NCBI RefSeq assembly: GCF_009725165.1
Contig: NZ_WNZW01000007.1
Coordinates: forward strand, 62,001 to 126,000
DNA from: Paenibacillus woosongensis
GTDB taxonomy: Bacteria; Bacillota; Bacilli; Paenibacillales; Paenibacillaceae
Reading direction: 5' to 3'
DNA: 64,000 nt
The notes under the pieces are model-generated. The model made no database searches, was not told the origin of the DNA, and saw only the letters and a list, made by a program, of their open reading frames with translations. The translations under genes and the position numbers were made by a program. Each line of letters begins with the position of its first letter. Position 1 is the stretch's first letter. Positions 8,447 to 17,532 of this stretch are shown here, piece by piece.

Positions 8447-8495
8447 AAACTAATACCATTAGTTTTTATTTTAACTAATGGCATTAGTTTTGCAA
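8447..8495 (-). promoter_or_regulatory. promoter with two TetR operators
   Basis: Two palindromes, AAACTAAT-ACC-ATTAGTTT (8447-8465) and AACTAAT-GGC-ATTAGTT (8473-8489), with centres 25 bp apart. Reading on the minus strand, TTGCAA (8490-8495), a 16-bp spacer and TAAAAT (8468-8473) form a promoter. The upstream palindrome fills the spacer and the downstream one covers the likely start site. This layout fits repression of the MBL-TetR unit by its own TetR protein. Confidence 0.75.
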
Positions 8496-8506
8496 GCATT
8501 ATTTTT

Positions 8507-10771
8507 TTAACTTGCCGAATACGGCTCGCCTTGCTCAGCCTGCGGTTTCTTTGGACCTCGTCCCGGCCAGAAGGAGAAGCGGCCCAGTACCATCGTAATG
8601 GATGGCACAAGGAATGGACGAACGATGAACGTATCCAGCAAAATGCCGATTGCCGAGATGATGCCGAACTGAACGAGCGCCTGAATCGGCAGCGTTGCCA
8701 GTACGGCAAACGTTCCAGCCAGAATCAGCCCGGCTGATGTGATGACGCCGCCCGTCTCCGTCACTCCGTCCCGAATCGCCTGCTTCAGCGGCATCGTTCT
8801 GCTCTTGCGCCAGATGCTGGAGATCATAAATATGTTATAGTCCTCGCCGAGGGCTACAAGGAAAGCGAACGCATAAAGCGGAATAAGCCCCTGTATCGCC
8901 GTGGTGCCCATTAAATCATGAATGACGAACCAGCCGAGACCCAGCGCTGAGAAATAGGACAATACAACGGTCAGAACGAGATACAGCATCGCCACGACGG
9001 AGCGCAGATACAAGAGCAGCAGCAGCGCGATCAGCCCGATGACGATCGGAATGATGACGGCCGTATCGCGTTGATTCGTCAGCTCCGTATCATATTGGGT
9101 CGCCGTCTGCCCCGAAATCCATACCTGCTCTTCCGGTGCAGTAATGCCAGCTGTCTGAAGCATTTTTTCTGCTGTCTCCCGCAGCTCTGGAAGAAGCGCC
9201 ATCGCTTCATTGGAATACGGATTCAGATTCAGTTCGATATCTATAGCTTTAATATCCGGGTTACCGCTCCCTTCTGCCGCCTCCGACACTTTGCTAACGT
9301 AAGCAAGAGCGGAGAACGTCTCTTTCAGAGGCACGTCCTTCCCTTCCGTATTGACCATAAGCTTAATCGGAGCCAGTTCGCCTGGGGTAAACTTGTCGCC
9401 GATAACGGCAAAGCCTTCCCGTGACGGGCTGCTCTCGGGAAACGTCGACAATAAGTCCACGGTATATTCGATCCGGGTGGCATTCAGTGCGCAGGCGCCC
9501 AGAAATATGACGGTGATCGCAATGATAAGCCATGGGCGGCGCGTTACCGCCCGGCCGATCAGGCCCCCCTGCTGCTTGGCTGCTGCCGGGGAAATGGCCG
9601 GAACAGGCTTGCCTTTCTTCCGGGCTCTTTCGGCAATCATTTCCGGTGTACGGGGCACGAACGGATAGAAAGAGCCACGACCAAAGATAGCTAGCAGCGC
9701 AGGAACTAGCGTCAGACTGGCTGCGCCCATAATCAGGATCGATAAGCTGAACGGCACCGCAAACCGGTGTACCGCGCCGTATTTGGCGAATAAAAGCGCA
9801 AGCAAGGCAATGACGACGGTGAAGCCGCTCATTGCAACCGCTCCGGCGGAGTCTTTGAATGTGCGGACAAGCGCCTTCGTCTTATCACGTTCTTCTCCGA
9901 GAACTTGACGGAAACGCGAAATCATGAACAAGCAATAGTCCGTTCCTGCGCCGAACAACAGTACCGTCATGATGGAAATTCCCTGCGAATCGACGGTGAT
10001 CCAGCCCATATCGGACATTTTACCGAGAATCGGGCTGGCCGCCCCGTAGGCAAAGCCTACCCCGATCAAAGGAATCATCGCTAATATCGGAGATCTGTAA
10101 ATGAGCAGCAGCAGCACGAGTACGAGCAGCACTGTAGCAATAAGCAGCGAAACGTCTGCGCTCGAGAACAATCCGACCGCATCAATTGAAATACCTGCCG
10201 GGCCAGACACCCTTGCCGATAGATCTTCTCCATCACCAATGCTTACCGCAAACGGATCGGCGGCAAATATTTCCTTCGACTGTTCCCGGATTTGCTTCAT
10301 GCCCGCCTCGATGGTATCCGTGTCCGCTTCTTTGCTGAAGAACAGCGGCAGCACGAATGCCGTTCCATCCTCGGAAGCCAGCTTCTGAAGCACGGGCAGC
10401 GGCATTTGGTGGAAGGGCGGTACCCCCTCCTGTCCTGCAAGCGGATGGTCCGTCAGCCAAGCCGCAAGCTGCTGCAAGCTGCCGAAATCCTGCTCGGTCA
10501 ACCCGGTATTCCTCTGCCAGACAAGCAATGCCGGGATCCCGGAATCGCTCGGGAACTCCTGCTCAGCGAGCTGCTGTGCCTGTACCGAGGGCATCGACGC
10601 CTCTAGATTGGCCGCATTATTGTCCTCCTTCTCGTTAACGCCCGGCCAGATCGCGCTCAGCGCTCCTACGAGAACAATCCAGACTGCCAAGGTAATCCAT
10701 TTCGTTTTGCTTCCCGCAAACCAGCGGCCAAGCCGCTCCAGCAATTGTTCCATCGCTTCTCTCATCTCCAT
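8507..10771 (-). CDS. MMPL/RND family exporter
   Basis: 754-residue membrane protein of the MMPL type. It consists of two homologous halves, each with one helix, a large extracytoplasmic loop and a cluster of five helices. The transmembrane Asp-Tyr motifs of proton-driven members are visible as GAGTDYCLFMISRFR in the first half and ALGEDYNIFMISSIWR in the second. Bacillus YdgH/YdfJ-like proteins are the closest type I recall; substrates may be lipids or drugs, not determined here. It is transcribed divergently from the TetR gene at 10942, with 170 bp between them, so that repressor probably controls it. An alternative start lies at 10753 (seventh codon, ATG). Confidence 0.9.
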   Translation of the reverse strand: MEMREAMEQLLERLGRWFAGSKTKWITLAVWIVLVGALSAIWPGVNEKEDNNAANLEASMPSVQAQQLAEQEFPSDSGIPALLVWQRNTGLTEQDFGSLQQLAAWLTDHPLAGQEGVPPFHQMPLPVLQKLASEDGTAFVLPLFFSKEADTDTIEAGMKQIREQSKEIFAADPFAVSIGDGEDLSARVSGPAGISIDAVGLFSSADVSLLIATVLLVLVLLLLIYRSPILAMIPLIGVGFAYGAASPILGKMSDMGWITVDSQGISIMTVLLFGAGTDYCLFMISRFRQVLGEERDKTKALVRTFKDSAGAVAMSGFTVVIALLALLFAKYGAVHRFAVPFSLSILIMGAASLTLVPALLAIFGRGSFYPFVPRTPEMIAERARKKGKPVPAISPAAAKQQGGLIGRAVTRRPWLIIAITVIFLGACALNATRIEYTVDLLSTFPESSPSREGFAVIGDKFTPGELAPIKLMVNTEGKDVPLKETFSALAYVSKVSEAAEGSGNPDIKAIDIELNLNPYSNEAMALLPELRETAEKMLQTAGITAPEEQVWISGQTATQYDTELTNQRDTAVIIPIVIGLIALLLLLYLRSVVAMLYLVLTVVLSYFSALGLGWFVIHDLMGTTAIQGLIPLYAFAFLVALGEDYNIFMISSIWRKSRTMPLKQAIRDGVTETGGVITSAGLILAGTFAVLATLPIQALVQFGIISAIGILLDTFIVRPFLVPSITMVLGRFSFWPGRGPKKPQAEQGEPYSAS

Positions 10772-10792
10772 ATTTTCAAATTTGAGTCAACG

Positions 10793-10804
10793 TGATTTAA
10801 ATCA
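10793..10804. promoter_or_regulatory. palindrome in the MMPL/TetR divergent region
   Basis: TGATTTAAATCA is a perfect 12-bp palindrome 22 bp upstream of the MMPL start. It lies in the region shared with the divergent TetR gene (which has TATAAT at 10903-10908). It is a candidate operator; the evidence is position and symmetry only. Confidence 0.35.
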
Positions 10805-10941
10805 TAACAGTAATTATATATACCGGAAGGTTAATTATCAATCGTCTATTTTCATTTGCTGCCTGTCCATGGAAAGATGATTATTTGAACAGCTTCTTAT
10901 GGTATAATGATTCGTCAGTAAAGTAATTTGAGGTGACCTTA

Positions 10942-11559
10942 ATGAAAGCACCGAATAAGAAGCCTTTGGGAAGGCCTCCCGTACAGCAGGAAGGGCTGCC
11001 TACTTCGCAGCATATTTTATTCATAGCCTCTAAGCTGTTTATGGAGAAAGGCTTCGAATCCGTCTCCATGAATATGGTTGCGCAGCATTCGGGCGTAACC
11101 AAAGCTTCCGTCTATTATTACTTTCCGACCAAAAACGAACTGTTCGTGGCCTCGATGGTCGCTGTACTCGTCAATGTGAGACAGCGGATCGAGACGCTGC
11201 TTGCTCAGCCAGGCTCTTTTCGGGAGCGGCTTGAGCTCATTGCCCAAAATTATTTGCGCGTTCCGCAGATACATATGGACGGCATGGCGGAAAAGGTGAA
11301 GCATCATTTGACCGAGGAGCAGCATAATCAGTTGAACCAGCATGAGAACTCCCTGTACGAGGCGCTGGAGACCGGCTTCGCCGATGCCGCCAGGCAGGGG
11401 GAGATCCACTGCGATGACCCTTTTCTCACAGCGCATTTATATGTGTCCATGCTGAGGATTGGCGAACGGCGCTATTCGAATAATGAGTCATTGTTCGAGT
11501 CGCATGAGGAAGCAGCAGCTAAAATCGTAGCCTTTCTGTGGAGGGGCATTCACAAATAA
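10942..11559 (+). CDS. TetR/AcrR family transcriptional regulator
   Basis: 205 residues. I start at the ATG at 10942 because TTTGAGGTGA lies just before it; a GTG at 10933 would fall inside that ribosome binding site. The N-terminus is basic (KAPNKKPLGRPP), followed by the helix-turn-helix with MNMVAQHSGVTKASVYYYFPTKNELF (about residues 45-70), a very typical AcrR-type recognition helix. The C-terminal domain is helical and specific to this protein. Its position, divergent from the MMPL exporter, suggests it represses that exporter and itself. YneQ follows 23 bp downstream. Confidence 0.85.
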   Translation: MKAPNKKPLGRPPVQQEGLPTSQHILFIASKLFMEKGFESVSMNMVAQHSGVTKASVYYYFPTKNELFVASMVAVLVNVRQRIETLLAQPGSFRERLELIAQNYLRVPQIHMDGMAEKVKHHLTEEQHNQLNQHENSLYEALETGFADAARQGEIHCDDPFLTAHLYVSMLRIGERRYSNNESLFESHEEAAAKIVAFLWRGIHK

Positions 11560-11582
11560 TGACATGCAAAGGGATGAAAGCC

Positions 11583-11885
11583 ATGGCCTTTGGGATCACC
11601 CGGGACGAGCTGAACGCCTGGAAACAGCGAGCCTCGCGAGGAGAAATTGCATACTTGACGCATTACTGGCTGGATTCGCGCTTTCCGGGCATTACGACCG
11701 TCACCAAAGTCGGGTGCAATGATTTGGAGCGATTGGCGGCATGGTGCGAGGATAACGGGCTGAACCCGAAATACATTCATCGCCGGGACGCTTATCCTCA
11801 CTTCGATTTGATTGGTCCGAAGCAGGTGGAAATTCTAACCCGGGAAGGACTGCAGGATCAGCTTGAAAGATTCCGTCTCCTATAA
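11583..11885 (+). CDS. yneQ: YneQ-like conserved hypothetical protein
   Basis: 100 residues from ATG 11583, with AAAGGGATG upstream. The sequence starts MAFGITRDELNAWK, then RGEIAYLTHYWLDSRFPG, TVTKVGCNDLERLAAWC and YPHFDLIGPKQVEIL. This pattern is what I know from Bacillus YneQ, a short protein of unknown function. It lies 23 bp after the TetR gene and may be read from the same message. The strong hairpin at 11893-11929 ends it. The family call is from memory of the motif pattern. Confidence 0.65.
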   Translation: MAFGITRDELNAWKQRASRGEIAYLTHYWLDSRFPGITTVTKVGCNDLERLAAWCEDNGLNPKYIHRRDAYPHFDLIGPKQVEILTREGLQDQLERFRLL

Positions 11886-11892
11886 AAATATT

Positions 11893-11929
11893 AAAGGCAG
11901 GCCGCATTCATGTATGCGGACCTGCCTTT
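11893..11929. terminator. bidirectional intrinsic terminator
   Basis: Stem AAAGGCAGG-CGCAT / ATGCG-CCTGCCTTT around TCATGT, with A-rich sequence to the left and T6 to the right. It separates the converging YneQ (plus) and SulP (minus) genes. Confidence 0.8.
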
Positions 11930-11939
11930 TTTCTGTAGA

Positions 11940-13400
11940 TTAACCCTGTTCTCCGGTAACGAATAATCCAACCCGGTCAACGAGCTCCGAACTTTCCCTG
12001 TTTAGCCCAACGATCTGTACATTCTTGCCCTGCTCCTGGTATTTCGCAATGACTTTGGAAATAGCCTGGACGGCGGAATGATCCCACACGTGAGATCCCG
12101 TGAAATCAATAACGATATGCTTCGGGTCGTCCGATACGTTGAATTCATCCAGGAAGCCCGTTACGGTGCCGAAGAACATTTGCCCTTTCACCGTATATTG
12201 CTTGAAGTCAGCCCGCTCTTCCGAAGTAATCCGAATCTTGGCCATCCTCCAGGCAAAAATGAGCGCGCTGAGTAATACACCTATGCCGACACCAACGGAA
12301 AGATTGTTCGTGGCTACGACGGCCGCCACGGTAACAACCATTACGAAGCTTTCCGAGTATGGAATTTTCCGGCGCATGGATCTTAAATAACCCCAATCGA
12401 ACGTGCCTATGCAAACCATGAACATTACGCCGACCAGGGCTGCCATAGGGACCGCTTTGACGACATCGCCGAGCACGATGATGAGGAACAGCAGGCCCAC
12501 GCCCGACACCAGTGTAGACAGCCGGGTTCGTCCACCGGACTTGACGTTAATCATCGACTGGCCAATCATAGCACAGCCCGCCATCCCGCCGAAGAAGCCC
12601 GTAACGATGTTAGCCAGTCCCTGCCCCTTCATCTCGCGGTTCTTATCGCTTGGCGTATCGGTGATTTCATCGATCAAAGTCGCCGTCATCAATGACTCCA
12701 GCAGCCCAACTACGGCTAATGATAAAGATACCGGAAAAATCACCCTGAACATGTCCCACGTCAAGCCTACCTCAGGAAGATGGAACACTGGCAAAGCGCT
12801 CGTGATCGTACCCATGTCTCCCACCGTCTTGACGTCCAGGCCAAGCAGCATCGTAATCACAGATACGATGATAATCGCTGCCAAGGCTGAAGGAAACGCC
12901 TTCGTCATCCGGGGAAATACATAAATAATAACTAGAGTCAGTGCAACTAGGGCGTACATCACCCAGCCTTCGCCCGCAAAATAATGAAGCTGGGCCATAA
13001 AGATCAGGATCGCCAATGCATTTACGAATCCTACCATGACGGAATGCGGCAAAAAGTTAATCAGCTTTCCAAGCCGCAGAGCGCCGAGAATAACTTGAAT
13101 GACGCCGGCGAGAATCGTAGCTGCAAAGAGATACTCAATGCCATAATCGCGAACGAGGCCGCCCATCAACAGCGCCATTGCCCCCGTAGCTGCCGAGATC
13201 ATTCCCGGCCTTCCCCCCGCAAAAGCAATCACTACGGCGATGAAAAATGAAGCATACAGCCCTACCATCGGGCTCACTCCAGCCAGTAACGAGAAGGCGA
13301 TCGCCTCGGGGATTAAGGCAAAAGCAACCGTCAGGCCAGACAGCAGATCAGCACGTATGTTCGAGAACCAAGCCGCACGAATATTTAGTGTTTTAAACAA
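11940..13400 (-). CDS. SulP family anion transporter with STAS domain
   Basis: 486 residues if translation begins at the TTG at 13400, preceded by ATAGGAGG. This gives an N-terminus MFKTLNIRAAWFSNIRADLLSG, normal for the family; the longer frame from a GTG at 13451 runs across that ribosome binding site. The membrane part has the SulP signature LLSGLTVAFALIPEAIAFS and later GFFGGMAGCAMIGQSMINVKSGGRTRLS. The last ~100 residues form a cytoplasmic STAS domain (IVIDFTGSHVWDHSAVQAISKV). SulP members move sulfate, bicarbonate or carboxylates with sodium or protons; the substrate here is open. No sulfur or carbonic anhydrase gene is adjacent. Confidence 0.85.
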   Translation of the reverse strand: MFKTLNIRAAWFSNIRADLLSGLTVAFALIPEAIAFSLLAGVSPMVGLYASFFIAVVIAFAGGRPGMISAATGAMALLMGGLVRDYGIEYLFAATILAGVIQVILGALRLGKLINFLPHSVMVGFVNALAILIFMAQLHYFAGEGWVMYALVALTLVIIYVFPRMTKAFPSALAAIIIVSVITMLLGLDVKTVGDMGTITSALPVFHLPEVGLTWDMFRVIFPVSLSLAVVGLLESLMTATLIDEITDTPSDKNREMKGQGLANIVTGFFGGMAGCAMIGQSMINVKSGGRTRLSTLVSGVGLLFLIIVLGDVVKAVPMAALVGVMFMVCIGTFDWGYLRSMRRKIPYSESFVMVVTVAAVVATNNLSVGVGIGVLLSALIFAWRMAKIRITSEERADFKQYTVKGQMFFGTVTGFLDEFNVSDDPKHIVIDFTGSHVWDHSAVQAISKVIAKYQEQGKNVQIVGLNRESSELVDRVGLFVTGEQG

Positions 13401-13578
13401 ATGATGTAATCCTCCTATGTACTTTAAATTGGGGTCCGGTGCAACGCTCACGAACTCGATTATATAAAATTTAATCGTTGTTTCACAACTGAATCAGCCC
13501 GAATGTAAACGCTAACAAAGCGTGCATACTTATTATTCCTTCAAAATGGAGCTATTTGCTCCCTTCTCTGTCCTTCAT

Positions 13579-13613
13579 AAAAAAAACACCCTGCATCGTT
13601 CGTATGCAAGGCG
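13579..13613 (-). terminator. intrinsic terminator of the hybrid kinase gene
   Basis: On the minus strand a stem of about ten pairs (CGCCTTGCAT with ATGCAGGGTG, one mismatch) is followed by eight T residues, 30 bp after the kinase stop codon. Confidence 0.75.
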
Positions 13614-13643
13614 CTGTTCACTATATGCGGCTCAGTTGTCTGA

Positions 13644-15947
13644 TTATCCAAAATACTTGGCGATGATTTCCGCAATGGTCGTGCTCTTGATCGGTTTGCT
13701 GATATAATCATCCATCCCCGCATTCAGGCAGTTCTCTCTGTCGCCCTTCAAGGCATTAGCGGTGACAGCGACGATAACCGGCCATTTGTCTGCAGGCACA
13801 GTCTCCTTGATGACCCGTGTCGCGTCAAGCCCGTTTAGCTCAGGCATATGCACGTCCATAAAAATAAGGTCAAACGGTTCATAGGCAATTTTCTGTATTA
13901 CTTCTATGCCGTTCGAAACGATCGTAATGTGATGGCCTAGCCGTTCAAGCATTTTCTTCAGCACGATCTGATTAATCTCATTATCTTCAGCTACAAGAAT
14001 TTTCAGCTTTTGCGCGTGCGTTCCGTCCAGGCCAGCTCCGTCCATCCCTTTGCCGGCTGCCGTCTGCCTTACGGGCTCTTTCAGCATGATATGAAATACA
14101 AAAGTAGCGCCCAACCCATCCGCAGGCTCTACCCAAATATCTCCGTCCATCAGACCAATCAGCCGTTTGGTAATTGCCAGCCCCAGCCCCGTGCCCTCAT
14201 AATTGCGCGTCATGAAATGATCGAGCTGGGAGAACGGTTCGAACAGATGCGATATTTTATCCTTGGGAATGCCGATTCCGGTATCTTTGACGATAACCTT
14301 CAATTTGACGTATTGATCCTGCCTCTCCAGCAGCTCCACCGATATCGATACTCCGCCGTTAAAGGTGAACTTCACCGCATTCCCGACCAAATTGAGAAAT
14401 ATTTGTTTCAGGCGATCCGGATCACCGATCAAGGCATCCGGAACGTCGGGATGGACGTCGTACTTCATCGTCAGCCCTTTCTCATAAGCTCTAGGGGTAA
14501 GCACGTCCAGCGTCTCGGAAATACACTTGCGGATATCGAACAGCTCCTTGTGCAGCACCGTCTTTCCCGATTCGATTTTGGCAAAGTCGAGGATATCGTT
14601 GATAATGCTCAGCAGGGTATCTCCGCTCTTGCGGATAATATTGAGATATTCCCTCTGGGTGTTATCCAGCTCTGTCGTTTCCAGCAGCAGATCCGTCATG
14701 CCAATGACTCCGTTCATCGGCGTGCGGATTTCATGGCTCATCATGGCCAGAAATTCGCTCTTGGCCTTGTTTGTGCTTTCGGCTGCTTCTTTGGCGATGA
14801 GCAGTCTTTTTTGCTCGGTAATATCTTTGGCGATAATATAGAAGCCTACGTTCTCATTATTGATAATAATCGGCGCGATCGTCGTCAATACCTCTACCGT
14901 CTCGCCCTGCTTCGTATGAAGCTTATCAATCAGCTTTTCGATGCTCGGATCGCTGATCGCCTCTTTCAGGATGCGCTGGACGTATTTCTCCCCGATAAAA
15001 CGCGAGAAGCTTTTGCCGGCCATTTCTTCAATTTCGTAACCGGTCATCTTCACAGCCATGACATTCGCATTGATAATATTGCCCTCCAGGTCAAGGGAGA
15101 ATACGGCGTCATGATTATACTTCTTTAATGAAGTATAACGTTCAACCGTTTCCTGGATTTTACGCTCGATATTTTTGCGTTCCGTAATGTCCTGCACGGT
15201 TCCGTTCATCTTGACAGGCCTCTTATCCTCATCATAAGCTACGATGCCTTTTAAGCAATAATAGCCTATCGCGCCATCCCCGTATTTATATTGAAATTCG
15301 AAATCAAGCTTCCCTTTTTCCATTGCCCGCCGAATCGCTTCAATGAATTGCCTCCGCTCATTTTCCTGTATCAGCTCTACTAGCTGGGCGGTTGTAACTA
15401 CGGAGCCCTTTTTAATATGGAACATTTCATATACGTAATCGAACAAGACGATCTCATCCCTAGTCAGATCCCATTCCCAGCTGCCGATTAACGCGGTGCG
15501 CATCGTTTCAGACAGAATCGCCCGCTCGTATTTCCATTTTGAAATGTCGCGGCCGACGGCGAGAATGACCGGCTTCTCCAGCCCTTCCCGGGTGCCGAGC
15601 CGGGTAATGTTGAATTCGAACCACACGTATTTTCCATCTTTATGCTTAAGCCGCAGCTCGATTCTGCCCCCGCCGCGAAGCATCTCCCGCCGGATCGTAA
15701 AAGTCCGGTCATCAGGATGGCATAGTTCGGTGTGACGGCGGCCCAGCAATTCCTCCGGGACGTAGCCGAGAGAAGGCTCTACGGACGGCGAGATATATTC
15801 GCATATCCCTTCTTCATCACAGCAGTAAATGATATCTCCTGCATGGTTGACGATTTGCTTGTAGTAGTACTGGCCAATTTCACGCTGATTTGGGTTCTCT
15901 TTCCGGTGCCCGTGAGTAGACAGCTGTCCATCTTCCCTGATGCTCAT
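13644..15947 (-). CDS. PAS-domain hybrid sensor histidine kinase / response regulator
   Basis: 767 residues with no membrane segment, so a cytoplasmic sensor. Three or four PAS/PAC modules occupy roughly residues 25-390 (for example YCCDEEGICEYISPSVEPSLGY and FSLDLEGNIINANVMAVKMTGY). Then comes HisKA with the phospho-acceptor in MSHEIRTPMNGVIG near residue 405. HATPase_c follows with NLVGNAVKFT and EGTGLGLAI. A C-terminal receiver domain (ILVAEDNEINQIVL, phospho-Asp in FMDVHMPELNG) completes the protein. There is no HPt domain and no adjacent partner regulator, so the phosphorelay partner must lie elsewhere. GGAGGCAGAGAC precedes the ATG. Related Bacillota enzymes feed sporulation or motility circuits, but the role here is unknown. 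Confidence 0.9.
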   Translation of the reverse strand: MSIREDGQLSTHGHRKENPNQREIGQYYYKQIVNHAGDIIYCCDEEGICEYISPSVEPSLGYVPEELLGRRHTELCHPDDRTFTIRREMLRGGGRIELRLKHKDGKYVWFEFNITRLGTREGLEKPVILAVGRDISKWKYERAILSETMRTALIGSWEWDLTRDEIVLFDYVYEMFHIKKGSVVTTAQLVELIQENERRQFIEAIRRAMEKGKLDFEFQYKYGDGAIGYYCLKGIVAYDEDKRPVKMNGTVQDITERKNIERKIQETVERYTSLKKYNHDAVFSLDLEGNIINANVMAVKMTGYEIEEMAGKSFSRFIGEKYVQRILKEAISDPSIEKLIDKLHTKQGETVEVLTTIAPIIINNENVGFYIIAKDITEQKRLLIAKEAAESTNKAKSEFLAMMSHEIRTPMNGVIGMTDLLLETTELDNTQREYLNIIRKSGDTLLSIINDILDFAKIESGKTVLHKELFDIRKCISETLDVLTPRAYEKGLTMKYDVHPDVPDALIGDPDRLKQIFLNLVGNAVKFTFNGGVSISVELLERQDQYVKLKVIVKDTGIGIPKDKISHLFEPFSQLDHFMTRNYEGTGLGLAITKRLIGLMDGDIWVEPADGLGATFVFHIMLKEPVRQTAAGKGMDGAGLDGTHAQKLKILVAEDNEINQIVLKKMLERLGHHITIVSNGIEVIQKIAYEPFDLIFMDVHMPELNGLDATRVIKETVPADKWPVIVAVTANALKGDRENCLNAGMDDYISKPIKSTTIAEIIAKYFG

Positions 15948-16129
15948 GTCTCTGCCTCCGTCCAGTAGGATGTTCGTACATCAAGTGAGTTCACGTCGAA
16001 AAAAAATGAAGATATACAGAAAATAATTATAGTTGAATTTTCTCTTTTCAAGAAGACTGAAATGGATTATTGTTGCTAAGGGGCGTTCTGTGCCCACCTA
16101 AAGAGAAACCATATTTGAGGTGATAAATC

Positions 16130-17398
16130 ATGTCCATAGCTGGGCAAGCTTCGAATCACGGAAGCCTTTTTCGCAATCGGTTCTACCAGACCATTCTCAT
16201 CTCAAATGTCCTGCTGCAAATTGGAATTTGGGTTAGGAATTTCGCCATCCTGATGTTCGTTACAGATATGACGAATGAGAATCCGCTGGCCATTTCACTG
16301 ATCTACGTTGTTGAATTCGCGCCGATCTTTGTATTTTCCTTTATCGGCGGGGCCTTCGCCGACAGATGGCTGCCGAAACGCACGATCATTTGGTGTGATT
16401 TCCTGTCCGCGATATCCGTATTTGTCGTTCTGCTGACGCTGCTGTACGGCTCCTGGGAGACGATCTACCTGGCTACCTTCGTATCGGCAATCCTCTCGCA
16501 ATTTTCACAGCCTTCGGTAATGAAGCTGTTCAAGCAGCACGTTCACCCTGATCAATTGCAGCAAGGCATGGCCTTGTTCCAATCGCTGATTGCGATCTTT
16601 ATGATCGCCGGCCCGGGGCTCGGCATCTATGCTTACCATCAATTCGGGATTGAAAATTCAATCGCCGTGATGGGCGTAGCCTTCCTGCTGTCCGCCCTCG
16701 TCATGTTCCGCCTGCCTGCGGATGAGAAGCCAGACCGCAAGGAGGAACGCACGTCCAACATCCGCCAGGAGCTGGCCGACGGGTTCCGCTACGTATGGCG
16801 CAGCAAAGTCCTGAAAGTGCTGGGCGCTACCTTTGCGATTGCGGGCCTTGCCGTCGGTACCATTCAAACCCTGGGGCTCTTCGTTGTTACCGAAAGATTG
16901 GGGCAGCCCAAAGAGTTCCTGCAGTTCCTGCTCATGGTTAACGGCGGCGCCATGCTTCTCGGCGGCATCCTGATCATGACGCTGACGAAAAAAATCGCGC
17001 CGCAGCTGCTGCTTGCCTTCGGAATGACGGTCAGCGCCGTATGTATCGCCGGCATGGGCTTCTCGACCAGTATTCCGCTAACGCTAACGCTGCAGTTCAT
17101 CAACGGCCTCACCTTCCCATGTATCCAAATCGGCATCAACACGCTGATTCTCCAATGGACGGAGCAGTCTTACGTCGGCCGGGTGAACGGCGTGCTCAGT
17201 CCAATGTTCATGGGGATGATGGTCATCATGATGTCCCTGGCCGGTCTGCTGAAAAAAACGTTCCCGCTCGTCGAAATTTATGCCGTATCGGGAGTAGTCA
17301 TGCTGATCGGAGCACTGATCCTTATCCCGATCTTCAAACACAAGCCTGACCCTAACCCGCTGGGTACGGATGCAGGCTCCGCCATGGATTCGGTTTAA
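16130..17398 (+). CDS. MFS transporter
   Basis: 422 residues with about twelve hydrophobic segments. The loop 2-3 motif of the major facilitator superfamily is visible as GGAFADRWLPKRTII, and a charged central loop (EKPDRKEERTSNIRQELADGFRYVWRS) separates the halves. This is the MFS_3 / enterobactin-exporter-like subgroup common in Bacillota as putative multidrug or siderophore exporters. No regulatory gene is adjacent. GAGGTGA sits 8 nt upstream of the ATG. The substrate is unknown. Confidence 0.8.
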   Translation: MSIAGQASNHGSLFRNRFYQTILISNVLLQIGIWVRNFAILMFVTDMTNENPLAISLIYVVEFAPIFVFSFIGGAFADRWLPKRTIIWCDFLSAISVFVVLLTLLYGSWETIYLATFVSAILSQFSQPSVMKLFKQHVHPDQLQQGMALFQSLIAIFMIAGPGLGIYAYHQFGIENSIAVMGVAFLLSALVMFRLPADEKPDRKEERTSNIRQELADGFRYVWRSKVLKVLGATFAIAGLAVGTIQTLGLFVVTERLGQPKEFLQFLLMVNGGAMLLGGILIMTLTKKIAPQLLLAFGMTVSAVCIAGMGFSTSIPLTLTLQFINGLTFPCIQIGINTLILQWTEQSYVGRVNGVLSPMFMGMMVIMMSLAGLLKKTFPLVEIYAVSGVVMLIGALILIPIFKHKPDPNPLGTDAGSAMDSV

Positions 17399-17490
17399 AC
17401 TCCCCATTCTATTACTTTAAACCGCAATCGGCAATGTGACGCAGCACCGCTGCTGGCAATAATGGCAAACTTATTGGCAAAATGTAAAAA

Positions 17491-17522
17491 GAGCCCGGAG
17501 GCAGAATACAGCCTCCGGGCTC
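17491..17522. terminator. bidirectional intrinsic terminator
   Basis: Perfect 12-bp stem GAGCCCGGAGGC / GCCTCCGGGCTC with an 8-nt loop. It is flanked by AAAAA on the left and TTTG on the right, between the converging MFS and pyrophosphatase genes. Confidence 0.85.
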
Positions 17523-17532
17523 TTTGTGTAAA

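Noticed and set aside
14010-15128. Plus-strand frame of 372 codons opposite the hybrid kinase
   Set aside because: No ribosome binding site, no recognisable domain, and fully antisense to a well-supported kinase; it is a shadow frame of GC-biased coding sequence.
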